From assembly GCA_015680905.1 (NCBI GenBank), contig CM027379.1, forward strand, positions 94,201,501 to 94,265,500: a DNA stretch of 64,000 bases, read 5' to 3'. Below the pieces are notes generated by a model. The model worked only from the letters and a program-made list of their open reading frames with translations, was not told the origin of the DNA and did not search any database. Both the position numbers and the translations under genes were made by a program. Source of the DNA: Coptis chinensis. Taxonomy: Eukaryota > Streptophyta > Magnoliopsida > Ranunculales > Ranunculaceae. Below, piece after piece: positions 22,542-33,651 of the stretch (position 1 is the stretch's first letter; each line of letters starts with the position of its first letter).

Positions 22542-24257
22542 CAGGTTGCTTGCTTGCATCATGTGTGCCTCATTCTTTATTTCTTTTTGGCCTAGAGACT
22601 AGAAAACAATTATCAACATTACCTTGCCTTCTGCAATATTACCGTTTCGTGAAGCGTGTTGCTATCTATATTTGGATAAGGGTCAGTCAGGGTTTCGACA
22701 TTACTGCTGTTTGGCAACCAAACGGAATCTGTTGCTGTTCAAGTTTCTCAGGCCAATTGGGTGTTCTTGACCTTGGTCTAATCTGTTGCTGTTAAAGTCA
22801 AAGTTTTTCACCCCATCTCATTTTAGTGATAAAGCCAATTAAAATAGGTGTTTTAAATCGATAAAGTTATCGACTTTTTAAATTTTACCTTATTTTCATT
22901 TTTAAATTTCTTGGTCTAAGTTTTTATCGACTTTAACACTACTTTTAAAGAAAGACGTTAAAAAAGACCAAAAAAACCGACACTGTCTTACTCACTCTTA
23001 CTCTTACATTGGCTTCCAATTTTCAACCTTTTTCGTATTTTTTAAAATTTATTCTCTCATTTATTTCCCGGGAAGCACAAGAATTATGCAATAGGGTGTG
23101 GTGTGTGAACCGAGGACAATAGTCCCACAACACTAAGAAATAATATAAAGCCAATGTCTTGTTCTAGTCTATAAAGGCCTTTCTAATAGAGGGTGTAAAC
23201 TGTATAGAGTGTAAAATTTATACTTTAAATATCAAAAAACTCTTTCTAATGGGAGTAATATACCGTAGATAATAGAATATTAGTTGATAGAGGAAGTGAG
23301 GAATTCTCCATCTCGCTATCAGTTGATAAATAGCTCGGGCAACACCAACACTTTAACCAACGTCCGAACAAAAAAAAAAATCGGACGTCACTTTAAATAA
23401 CGTCCCTTTCTAATTCTAAAGTCATAATTTGTAATTTTTCAACTCGGACGTCCACTTAAAATGACGTTCGAGTTTAAAATCCAATTTTTTTTACACTTCT
23501 CCATTGGAGAGTATATAGTGTGGATATTTATAGACTATACAATAGTATGCAATTAGAGTTGGAAAATCCTAATAGCACCTATGTGGAGCCTAGGTGGAGA
23601 TGTAATTCTACACACCCCATTGAAGATGTCCTAAGCTGGTTAAGAAAGAACAATACGATGCTACCAAGATTTATGGTTATTATAGAAGTATATATGAGCG
23701 TAGTGTAGGATTGGATAGGCTAACCGTCCCAACTCTACAACGCATTGCAATATTGGCCTTCGACTTAAGGCATAAGAATCGAGATAAGTATAGGTATAAT
23801 GCTACTCTCCTGAGCGACGTACTCCAGCGCCTCTGGGATTCAGATGGAGTTTGTGTAATTGTGACACAAAGTATAAAAATAATATATATGTCCTAGAGGC
23901 TACTTCTCTGGAAAGTCTGTTGGTATTGGTGATGAAACAAAAAGGCTCACAACTTATGGATGTAGTTCCGAGAGGAAAATTGTTGAGGTGGATTTTTGTA
24001 AACTAGCACATAGCCTTACTAGATAAAACACCACCCCTTGTTTCCCAGTCTAAGAGGGTTAAGGGAGAAAATAGTGATACCAATAAAATCTCTAGGCCTA
24101 AGTGCCTAACACAAAGATTCTAAAGAAGAAAATTGTGGACATCATTTGTGATAGTGAGTGAAGTTTGTGACCTGTGTTGAACAACTAAAGACATGTCCTC
24201 CCTCCAAAAATGAAAACTAAACGATTCAAAAGTTTGTAGTCCTTATTCTTGAACAAA
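22542..24257. other. Intergenic, with CGGACGTC-type subterminal motifs
   Basis: No gene recognised. At 23360-23490 the words AACGTCCGA, TCGGACGTCACTTTAAATAA, CGGACGTCCACTTAAA and TGACGTTCGAG recur in both orientations. This pattern is seen in subterminal regions of CACTA or Mutator-like MITEs, but no terminal repeat was pinned down. Confidence 0.35.
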
Positions 24258-24262
24258 CATAT

Positions 24263-24470
24263 TGTTGAAGTATGTATTGTCCCACATTTCTCTAAGTGTG
24301 GTCTGTTAGTATGGGCGGGCGCCTATCATGTATGCTTTATCTATAGGCGCGTGCCTATCAATTTGGAATGCCAAACTGAATCGTATCTAATACGTATTTC
24401 TTATTCTCATGTATTAAGATAATTTAACACCCAAGGTAGGTTAAGTATATATATATATATATATATATAT
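24263..24470 (+). repeat. Left LTR, 5' part
   Basis: Corresponds to the first part of the intact right LTR, including the shared GGGCGGGCGCCTATCATGTA block. It ends in an expanded TA tract at the transposon insertion point. Confidence 0.85.
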
Positions 24471-24707
24471 GGGGTGGGATAGAGGCACAGTTACTGTAGC
24501 CACATTATGGGCACAGTGAATCCAAACCATTGATCTGTAGCAAATCCTATGGACATAGTCTACTCTACATTACCAAATCGAAATAAACGAAATTTCAGAA
24601 AAACAAAATTTTGCGAAACAAAAAACACGAAATAAACAAAAAATCGTGTTTACCTTCTTCTCCAAAATTAGATCGAGAATTTTTCTACCCTCTTCTCTCC
24701 AGAATTC
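24471..24707 (+). repeat. Left terminal inverted repeat
   Basis: Pairs with 29295-29512. The inner end is at a shared GAATTC. The left copy contains an extra AAACACGAAATAAACAAA stretch that the right copy lacks. Confidence 0.85.
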
Positions 24708-24711
24708 ACGA

Positions 24712-24873
24712 ATGGGTTCTCTGTTGCGTAATATATGTTTGATGTTGCTGTTGCTTCTTTGCGTAATAGATGTTTGTTGTTGCTTTGCTGATTTGAGGTT
24801 TCAGAGTTCGGTTGTTGCTGCTTTGCAAGAAGCTGCTGAAGCTCTAACATATGATAACATTCTTCCTGGGTGA
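24712..24873 (+). pseudogene. Signal-peptide-like leader joined to a histone H3 fragment
   Basis: An ATG 5 bases inside the left TIR opens a 53-residue frame. Residues 1-26 (MGSLLRNICLMLLLLLCVID and VCCCFA) are a strongly hydrophobic, signal-peptide-like leader. Residues 27-44, DLRFQSSVVAALQEAAEA (24790-24843), match the core alpha-2 region of histone H3 at all but about one position. H3 homology stops abruptly and the frame runs on as LTYDNILPG. The stop TGA lies inside GGTGAGC, a good splice donor, so the reading frame may have been meant to continue in a further exon. A nuclear histone segment behind a secretion-type leader makes no sense for H3 function, so this is a captured fragment placed behind unrelated or chance sequence. 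Expression is unknown. Confidence 0.65.
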
Positions 24874-27800
24874 GCAAGTGTGTTTGCAATAATTGATAGT
24901 TTATGGAAAAGCAGTGGTAATGTTTTATTAGGATGTTTATTGCTTGGAAATCTAAGATAATGTTCTTCATGTTCGCCATTTTCCCATCATCAACGCCATT
25001 CTCATTATCTATGGAACTGCTAAGGATCGATCTCATTGTTAATGTTGTCGATAGTTGAGTTTTTGCTTACGGTTTTAGTGTTACGTTCCTTGACCTTCAT
25101 TTCTGATTTTCTAAAACCAAGATTCTATTTATTAGGGTCCGTGATTTTGTTCCCCTTGGACTTTACGTGATTGCCATACTTTCAGTTTGCCAATGGAGTA
25201 TTCATATAGAAGGATACTACGTTTCAAGCTCTTGTTTATTGTCGGTCTCAAGCGAAGTGTGGAACAAGAAAACATGATATGATTTTTAAGAGTACGATAG
25301 AGTTTCTACAAATTGCCATCTTACTTCAATTTCACATTGTTGCGAGAATCATTGAATACATGTAACCGAAATTCACTACATATTCTCGACTTATTTTGTT
25401 TAGTTGGGCCACAAATGATGACCGACTACCAAGTCATCAATATATCGATGTTTTGTCCCCTAATCATATTCTCGTCCTCTTTGATTACAATGAGTCCGAG
25501 TGATCTATTAATACCCATTCCATACAATTAGTTCTTATCGTGCTCATTCGATAATTGAACCATACTATTGATGCATCGATGCGTAATGCTAATAATAATC
25601 CTCAGAACGATTGCGTGTGGTGCCAAGTAGAAAGAGGCGTTCCTCTTAGTGAAGCTTTTACCGATGCATGATAAGTGGTTGGAAGACAAGGGAATTAAGC
25701 ACACAAATTTTGTGTTGTTACATGGTCTAACTGGGATTGTCGTGTGATGTTAGAATCGAGTGTCGCTTTTAAGAGGATCCGAAACCTCCCTACTTCAACA
25801 GTAATTCTAATGAATTCTTTAATCCCATTTATATTTGAATCATTGTGTTCCGTATTTTTCAAGTTGTATTTTGAATTGTTAACCTCTATAATAACCTTTC
25901 AAAATACAAACATTTCATTATCAAGAAAGTGCAAGACATCCAATTACAACTTTTGACAAAGATGCGGTGATTTTTCAATTAAATTGAAATACCGTTGTAA
26001 ACATAAATGATTTATCGTACACTAGGTTACAAGGTATTCTTTTGGTCATGACCTTAGTGAGAAAGGGTTGACAAGACAATTTCAGCATACTATTGATATG
26101 TACAGATCATCACATAGCCATTGATGTTATGACTTTTTTGAGGACGGTATCCCTAGGTATTGGTGCCACTCGTTAGGCAAACCTTTTCTTTTCTCGGGTC
26201 TTTAAAGTTTGCCGCTGGTACGACAACTATGTCTGAGTCCTTTGGGGCCTGCAAGATTAACAACTATTAGCCTAGTTCTTATCAGGACCAACAACGTAAT
26301 CCATTCCCATTAGACAATATGGGTAAACAAAGATCAAGATGGAAACTACCTTCGGAACCTGAATTAGCTTCATATTTGCTTCCTCCAAAGTTTTCTGACC
26401 TTTTCTTGAATTGCATTTTGCACATGCTGTGATCTACAAGGACACACAAATGTATAGAAAGAAAGGTTACTGGAAAATGTTAAGAACGTAAAGCAAAATG
26501 TAAACAAAGTAAGAGTGTGAAGAATCCCTCTTGGCGTGGACATTAAAAAGCACTTGCATGCTTCCTCCCACATACCATCAACAAGTAATGAAACAGAAAT
26601 CTACTTGACATGCTTGCTTTGTTTACATCATTACAACATACATCTTGTGTGATTTAGAAATCATAGTCACAAATGAAGATTAAAGTCGTGTTTCAACCTC
26701 AGAGGAAAGTTACTTGATGTTTTACTTAGGTTGAAACAAAGCAGAAACTAAGCCATGAAACCCACACAGAGCAAAACAACTTTCTGTTAGAAATCTACCA
26801 TCAAAAGAGTTTACTCAAAATGCAACATATGAGGTTTTTACCAGATTTTCCCATTCCCATTCTCCACCACGTGAAATTGGCGAACATGGTCAACAAATGG
26901 GCTCTCGTGAGGAACAATATCTATTGAAGTAGCGCAGCGAAAAATAAAAAAACGGGCTGATTACAGTTTAAATTCTTAAACCTAAAATTGACAATCCAGA
27001 TTTACTTAGAAGTAATCATAGTGAGAGAGCACAATCAAATGAAATTTTGAAACCTTCGTATCACTAGTGATTGCAATCAAACCCTACACCAGTCTACAAT
27101 TCAATTATTTCACTAAATTATCTAGAGATTTAACATGTTTAATTGGTTTATTTACTGACAAATGAAAGCATCCCGGAAAAATATATTCTTTCGACTGAGG
27201 TGTTGTCTTATTCTTCTTCTCTTGACAACATGTAGCAGATTTGGTACCTGAAAGTAGGAGAGATTGAACTCCAAAGTAAGTTAAACTGAATTGATTGGAA
27301 TAAGGTAAGCAACACCAGAAACATATAACTAAGAAAATATAAAATAGATGCCGGGGGAAGTAATAACACATATAGTAATATAGAAGAACAAAATAAGATT
27401 GACCTATAACCCATGAGCACTTTTCATACAATGTAGGAGGAACCATTTGGGTGAGTTTACATACCCTCAAGACAATTTGGAATATTGAAGGAACCATCAT
27501 GAAGTTTACACCGATCGTAATATTCTAAAACATCACCGGCGGTAATATGATCATGAACCCAATCAAAAAGTGGAAATAAAAGAGTGAAACCAAAAGACAA
27601 GTAGAAGTAAAAGTGATGAATTGTTGAGATCTTTAGACCAAAAGCATCTCGTATCACAAGATTGCATTTTTAGGTCAGGCTCAGAGTGAGTAGTGTATCG
27701 ACAAACAAACCAATGCTAAATATTGGTCTTGGAGAAGATTAAGGTCCAGTAAGATCTTGGAAATCAAGGCATTATTTAAACCGGCAGTTTGATAAATTGT

Positions 27801-29294
27801 CGTTCAATTAGGACAAAGATCGTGGTCGCCAGAGAAAGAAGAACAACCGACACAAACTTCATTCTTATGTGGTAGCGAGCTCTTTATAAGAGAACTTGTG
27901 GAAATTTCAATGAAGTTCCCAAAAAGAATGAAGTAATCGATGCTTTTCATGACACGTATATTGTATACAATAGGACATAGAACCAATCGTCGCAGAGGCA
28001 CCCATGTTAAAATGGCCTCTGAACGAATTTTATTAATAGAATTTTTCATACATTTGTTTTTAAACACATATATATACACTCCAGTCTACTCCATGCCGCC
28101 TTTCTGGCTTTTAAAAGCCTGTCCACGCACACAAACCAAGCTTGCTTGAATCCCCCCATATATTACAAATGAAGAAGGGAAATCGTGCAGGAAAATTTCA
28201 AACTTGAGTTTGTCAAAACATTGCAACACAGAAGAAAAGAAGCATAGTGATTGGAGGAGATGAAGTGGAGTTCGGGTTGGAAAGCCTTGGTTTGTGTTGG
28301 GTCCCTAAGCATGTAAAGTAAAATGGTGGTATCCGGTTGTTTTGAGAGTGAGACGGACAAGGGCTGGATTGTGAATACTCAATCGATATTTGTCTCAATT
28401 GTGTAGTGAAGTAGATTGTCACCTTGGACTTTGACCACCTCAAGAACCATTACCAAGCCGAAGCAAAAAACTTCGAGAAATGACCTTTAGCTTCACTTAT
28501 GGTTGCTAGGTGGTCGCCCTTGCTCTATTACAAATCAAACTGAATCTAGTAAGCTTCATTTATCAACACACCTTGTCTATGAATTCCAAGCAAATAGCAC
28601 GCCTTCCAGACAACATTGATAGGCCTAGCACAAGATGAACACCATCGGACACGTTTTTCTTGGCAATACATTGGAAAATAAACTAATTTAGGATCAAACT
28701 ATAACTCTATAAGCACTTATATATGGAATCTAAAAATTATATCTTGTATTGCAAGTCAACTTTATCATACAAAATCCACACTCAATTGAAAGAGGGGAAA
28801 CACCACTTAATTTCTAACAATGTCGATAGCAAATATCATTTAAATAAAGGAGAAAAATACTAAACAAAGATCGACTTATGAGCATACAATACAATTCAAC
28901 ACTTCCAATATATTCACTGCAACTTAGAAATGAAGGCAAAAAAAAACAAAACAAAACAAAAGCTAAGAAACCTCCGGCCAAAAGGAAACTAAGCAAAGAA
29001 AAGAGATATATTGGGGTAAGCCTGCAGAGTAGGTTGTCTAAAAACACACCAATGCAAACATCTTTGGCAAATAAAGTGCAGTATAAATTTAACCATCATC
29101 TCAATCAGCAAAAGGAAAAGGGGTACTTAAAACCTATAATGAAAAGCCCACAAGCAATTTCCTTGATCTATTGGTTCTTTAAACAAATGCATTAACTGTT
29201 TACAACCCGAGGAATATACCACAACCAACAAGAAATCGTAAAATCGGATGTAACTGGCTAAATTGAAAAGACTTAATCAACCTCCTCAATCTTG
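24874..29294. other. Interior of the long-TIR element, unidentified
   Basis: About 4.4 kb without a recognisable transposase. Minus-strand frames at 27457-27657 (containing DVLEYYDRCKLHDGSFNIPN) and 27804-28079 could be exon-like fragments of an unknown captured gene. None carries a family signature I know. The rest is AT-rich spacer. Confidence 0.4.
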
Positions 29295-29510
29295 GAATTC
29301 GAGAGAAGAGGGTAGAAAAATTTTCGATCTAATTTTGGAGAAGAAGAAAAACACGATTTTTGTTTCAGCAAAAATTTTGTTTTTCTGAAATTTCGTTTAT
29401 TTCGATTTGGTAATATAGAGTAGACTATGTCCATAGGATTTGCTACAGATCAATGGTTTGGATTCACTGTGCCCATAATGTGGCTACAGTAACTGTGCCT
29501 CTATCCCACC

Positions 29511-29512
<2 letters not shown>
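29295..29512 (-). repeat. Right terminal inverted repeat
   Basis: Reverse complement of the left TIR, ending CCCACCCC at 29512, followed directly by the TA run 29513-29547. Confidence 0.85.
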
Positions 29513-29552
<40 letters not shown>

Positions 29553-29662
29553 ATGGGTAGAGGATGAGTATACTCTCTAACATTTATTTTCCAGCCTCCA
29601 TTCTTTTTCTTGGTTTCCCTCATTAATATAATGTTATAACTCTCCTAGCATCACTATTAATA
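29513..29662 (+). repeat. Left LTR, 3' part
   Basis: Continues the LTR after the nested insertion: GAGTATACTCTCTAACATTT and GGTTTCCCTCATTAATATAA align with 31845-31933 of the right LTR. The terminal CA is changed to TA here. Confidence 0.8.
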
Positions 29663-29674
29663 TGGTATTAGAGC
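29663..29674 (+). promoter_or_regulatory. Primer-binding site (initiator Met tRNA)
   Basis: TGGTATTAGAGC, directly after the left LTR. The canonical plant site is TGGTATCAGAGC; the single difference is C to T. Confidence 0.8.
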
Positions 29675-31009
29675 ATCATATTCAAATATGGGTGTATTGG
29701 TATCCTAGGAGAGTTGCCTACAAAATCAGTATAAAAATAAATAATAATTAAAAAAAATCAGTTTTTAGTATTCAAGTTTCTATTTTTCTAACAAGAAGAA
29801 ACGAGTATCTAATTGTCTTAAAGATTATTGCTGCATACGAGTTCAAAAAACTATACAAGAAGGTAACCTAAGGATACCGACAAAGTTTGAAGTTCTCCCC
29901 CTTGGTATCTTGATTAGAGGCCGGCTTCTGTTTCATCTTGGTTTCCTCGACAACTTGCATGATTCAGAAACTTTATTGAAATCGTTGGGTTTCTTGATTG
30001 AAAGTATTGGTTCACAATATCGATTTCAACAGTACTCTGTGATTAACTTACTAGTGACTTGTATCATTGCAAACCTGCTTTGGTGATTCATGTTGAATGT
30101 GTCACATTCTTGGGTCTTATTTGTATTGAAACCTTGTTGCTTACTTGTTTGATCTTAGTATATGATTTCTGCTTTGGATATTTTTGTTTGGAGTTGCACT
30201 TGCTCGGCTTTTGGTATATGTTTGTTGGCTTGATTTGGCGAGATGTTCAATAAGATTTGCATTTTAGATCTGATTTTTGAGGATGGTTTGTTGAAGTTAC
30301 ATTTGATTTATGTTCATGTGCCGAATATGATTTGGGTTAACCCACATATTGATTTCGATTGGATATAGTTTATAGCTTTGGTGTTTGATTTGGTTCATGG
30401 TTTGTTCTGATCTATTATGGACGAAAATGGGTGAAAGAGATGACAAAAACCGGTCAATTTCAAATATATATATGTTAGTTTCAACCAATTTTTTTTATTT
30501 GCGTTTTCCTGTTTGCGATTTTGGTGATCCTGTTTCCATTTTGCTTTATTCATGTTCTAGCTTCCACAATTGGTATTGGTGAACAAAGTATTTGATGTCC
30601 TCTGTTTCAAGTCCAAGTTGGAATTTATAAATGTCTTTCTATATTCCAACTTGAGGGGGAGAATATGGAGATATGTGATACTGAGTAGTATTTGAGGCAA
30701 GTGGAATTCCACGTGATGTATTGATAACTCTACAGTATTCTTATGAGTTTATAGTGCATCATTCTAAAGGTGTTCTATAGTATTGCAGATAAATATTGTG
30801 TTGAACAATATTACAGAGAAGAACAAACATGTAGGAGTATGTTACAATCATATTGTTAGTATTGGTCAAGTTGGAATATACAAAAATAAAATGTATGTTC
30901 CTATGTTCCAACTTGAAGGGGAGAATATGGAAACGTATGTGGAAGAGTATGAGATCTATATTCATATGAGAAAATGGCATTCCCACTATTCACTATTCAG
31001 TATTCTATT
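29675..31009 (+). other. Internal domain of the LTR element, noncoding
   Basis: No gag, protease, integrase or RT motif in any frame. CAACTTGAGGGGGAGAATAT (about 30644) and CAACTTGAAGGGGAGAATAT (about 30907) are internal purine-tract-like copies, suggesting remnants of another LTR end or an internal duplication. Confidence 0.5.
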
Positions 31010-31232
31010 CAGGTTGCAGTTATGCCTAAACTGCACATTATTTAGTATTCTATTCAGGTAGCAGTCACGCCTAAACTACATCAGTTGATATTCAGGTAGC
31101 AGTCACATCTAAACTGCATCATTTGCTTTCAGGTAACAGTCACGCCTAAATTGCACTTGTGTTTTCAAGTAGCTAGCAGTCATGCCTAAACTGCACTAGT
31201 GCTTTCAGTATTCAAGTGACAGTGAAGCCTTA
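31010..31232 (+). repeat. Tandem repeats with AGCAGTCACGCCTAAACTGC
   Basis: About six degenerate units of 35-45 bp built on CAGGTAGCAGTCACGCCTAA plus ACTGCA..., separated by TATTCAG or TTTCAG linkers. They lie upstream of the purine tract of the LTR element. Confidence 0.75.
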
Positions 31233-31615
31233 ACTACACCAGTATTAAGTATTCAGAATAATATTTTGTTGACTACAATAGTGATACTGATAGTAGCAAC
31301 CAAGAAGTGCACATCAAATCAATGTTATTGTTTGTAATTTATATTATGACAACCATAGCAGAAAATGGAGTGAACAACAACCAAGCAGTGCGCCACTAAA
31401 CAAGTGTTATGGTTATAGTTTGTGACTATGTTACAACTTCAATATTCAATTTAGGTCATTGCCTAAACCGACGAACAGTTTCACTTTCCAGAACGACTCA
31501 ACAGTTGTTCGAGTTCGATCTTCAACTAAAGACAGTTATGCGAAAGGGGGAGTAATAGTTTTATCTTTTTTATTTATGTAATCCAAGCTGTAATATGCAT
31601 AGTTTGCATAATTAT

Positions 31616-31624
31616 GAGGGGGAG
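31616..31624 (+). promoter_or_regulatory. Polypurine tract
   Basis: GAGGGGGAG directly preceding the TGTTGAAG start of the right LTR, the standard plus-strand primer. Confidence 0.8.
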
Positions 31625-31933
31625 TGTTGAAGTATGTATTTTCCCACGTTTCTATAAGTGTGGATTGTTGGTATGGGCGGGCGCCTATCATGTATGCTTT
31701 ATCTATATGTGCGCGCCTATTAGTTTGGAATGCCAAATTGAATTGTATCTAGTACATATTTCCTATTCTCATGTATTAGGGTAACTTAACACCTAAGGCA
31801 GGTTAAGTATATATGAACTGCATGGTGGAGTATGAGCATACTCTTTAACCCTTATTTTTTAGCATCCATTCTTCTTCTTCTTGGTTTCCCTCATTAGTAT
31901 AATGTTACAACTCTCATAGCATCACCGTTAACA
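31625..31933 (+). repeat. Right LTR, intact (309 bp)
   Basis: TG...CA ends. It carries the uninterrupted AGGTTAAGTATATATGAACT where the left LTR bears the nested insertion. Confidence 0.85.
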
Positions 31934-31938
31934 CATAC

Positions 31939-32494
31939 CTACTTTTTCATTTCCAACTATCAACATTTATTTGGTTATGCACAACCGTCTTTGCAAGACT
32001 TGATTCTTGTTTATATTGTACCATTATATTCGATTATCATGTCTGTTAATTAAGTAATTCCTTCCAACCATTCTTTTTTAAGAAAAAAAAGTAAACTTGG
32101 AAAAAAAAAATGAATGTGGGTTTAAGGAAATAAAATTGACGATCCCAACTTGCTTATTCAATAGTAAGCTATGATATTATCATTAATTGTCATTTCTTTT
32201 CCTCTCACGCACTTGATCATTGTCATTAGAAGCTTCAATTATCAGTGCTAATTTTCAATGATCCACGACTCCATTGTGATAACTATAGTTTGTACAAAGG
32301 GGCAGTGCAAAATTTTGTTATTTTATTCACAAAAAATTAGAAAATCGCAACCAATAAATTCCATAAAATTTGACAATTTTCCTATTCTTATGTGATTTGA
32401 AATTTTAAATTCGAGCTATCATTTTTTACGTGACTGTGGACTTATGAGTCTTCAGTATCATAATTACTTGTGGAAATCTATTATACTTATTTTT
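31939..32494. other. Spacer, no gene seen
   Basis: AT-rich, no coding or repeat structure recognised. Confidence 0.3.
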
Positions 32495-32815
32495 CAAGCA
32501 GTATCCGATTTATTAAAAGCAAATATGGCTAAGACATCCATTTATCTTGTTGGTACTATACCGTGGAATATATAAAGGTTCTAACAAGAACCATGAGGTG
32601 TGAAGTTGGGACTTTACATTGTAGGTACCTTGGCCTGCCACTTGGAGCTAGTTATAAAAGGAAGAGTACTTGGGATCCTGTTATAGAAACAATACAAAGA
32701 AGACTCATTGGGTGGAGGCAAAGATTACTCTCTAAAGGTGTGAGGTTAGTGCTAGCTACTAGTGTATATTACAGCTTGTCCATATACTTCATGTCTCTTC
32801 TTAGTATTCTTATAT
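32495..32815 (+). pseudogene. LINE reverse-transcriptase C-terminal fragment
   Basis: Plus-strand sequence resembles the region after the YADD box of plant L1 RT: TSIYLVGTIPW, CEVGTLHCRYLGLPLGASYK, STWDPVIETIQRRLIGWRQR, LLSKGVRLVLATSVYYSLSI and YFMSLLS. Frame breaks occur before 32563 and similarity stops near 32815. No 3' tail or other LINE domain adjoins it. A different LINE lineage from the 7.7-11.8 kb copy, judging by these blocks. Confidence 0.75.
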
Positions 32816-32870
32816 ATTGTTTGGAAATATTCTTGGTATCTTTAATTTATACCAATTTCTATTCACAAGA

Positions 32871-33651
32871 TCATATCCTACCTATATTAATATCCGTTTC
32901 TCCCAAGATGCTCATAGTGAGCCACATCAGCAAAGTTTTTAAAACAGTCCCTATTTGAAAAATAATTACTTGCCTTCTTACCAAACTAACCCTGAATTTG
33001 GCCTGTTCTCTAATTTAATATAAATTAAAATTGTCCTTTCATGTGTTATGCTAAAACAAAAAACAAAGCTACGCATTATTTCATTATTTCAAATGTATCA
33101 AATTCTAAAAAACAATGGATTAGTTAATTGATATGTATTAGTTATTGGATATGGATATGGATATGTATTAGTTAATATATATGGATATGTATTAGTTAAT
33201 AGATATGGATATGGATTACTTATTGGATATGGATATGTTAAACTTCCAAGTGCTTCCCTTAAATATAGGCCCAGACATGATGGGTTTAAGAATAACCTGA
33301 ATTTGGCCTGTTCTCTAATTTAATATAAATTAAAATTGTCCTTTCATGTGTTATGCTAAAACAAAAAACAAAGCTACGCATTATTTCATTATTTCAAATG
33401 TACGCATGGGATAAAAAAAAACAAATTCTAAAAAACAATGGATTAGTTAATTGATATGTATTAGTTATTGGATATGGATATGGATATGTATTAGTTAATA
33501 TATATGGATATGTATTAGTTAATAGATATGGATATGGATTACTTATTGGATATGGATATGTTAAACTTCCAAGTGCTTCCCTTAAATATAGGCCCAGACA
33601 TGATGGGTTTAAGAATAACAGGCCCGGCCACAGGTCGGGCTGCATGGCTAG
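32871..33651 (+). mobile_element. Small non-autonomous Helitron (3' end clear, 5' end tentative)
   Basis: The 3' end is a textbook Helitron terminus: a hairpin GCCCGGCC-ACA-GGTCGGGC (33622-33640), seven bases, then CTAG (33648-33651) followed by T. A plausible 5' end is TCATATCCTACCTATATTAA at 32871, preceded by A, giving about 781 bp and insertion between A and T with no target duplication. The interior is noncoding and mostly a 305-bp tandem duplication. The 5' end is the weak part of the call. Confidence 0.65.
32992..33620 (+). repeat. 305-bp tandem duplication with GGATATG-rich tail
   Basis: Copy 1 (32992-33296) and copy 2 (33297-33620) both begin CTGAATTTGGCCTGTTCTCT and end AGACATGATGGGTTTAAGAA. 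Apart from an 18-base insertion in copy 2 near 33402, they are virtually identical. Each copy ends in a run of GGATATGTATTAGTTA units. Confidence 0.85.

Larger units (their letters stand above)
24471..29512. mobile_element. Long-TIR DNA transposon (Mutator-like, Pack-MULE type), 5042 bp
   Basis: Terminal inverted repeats of 237 bp (24471-24707) and 218 bp (29295-29512) start GGGGTGGGATAGAGGCACAG and are almost identical, differing by a few substitutions and short indels. They are flanked by TA dinucleotide runs on both sides. A 9-bp duplication of TATATATAT would be invisible within them. Very long TIRs, no recognisable transposase and captured host coding sequence inside (histone H3 at 24790-24843) fit a nonautonomous MULE carrying gene fragments. 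The insertion lies in the left LTR of the retrotransposon, so it is younger than that element. Confidence 0.75.
24263..31933 (+). mobile_element. Non-autonomous LTR retrotransposon split by a nested DNA transposon
   Basis: A right LTR of 309 bp (31625-31933) begins TGTTGAAGTATGTATT and ends TTAACA. The left LTR starts with the same TGTTGAAGTATGTATT at 24263, is interrupted at its TATATA tract (24446-24470 | 29513-29547) by a 5-kb element, and resumes to 29662. A primer-binding site TGGTATTAGAGC (29663-29674) matches the initiator-Met tRNA complement except for one base. The purine tract GAGGGGGAG (31616-31624) touches the right LTR. CATAT (24258-24262) and CATAC (31934-31938) are the likely 5-bp target duplication, one base diverged. 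The internal region (29663-31624, about 1.96 kb) has no gag or pol motif, so it depends on enzymes in trans. Confidence 0.85.
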
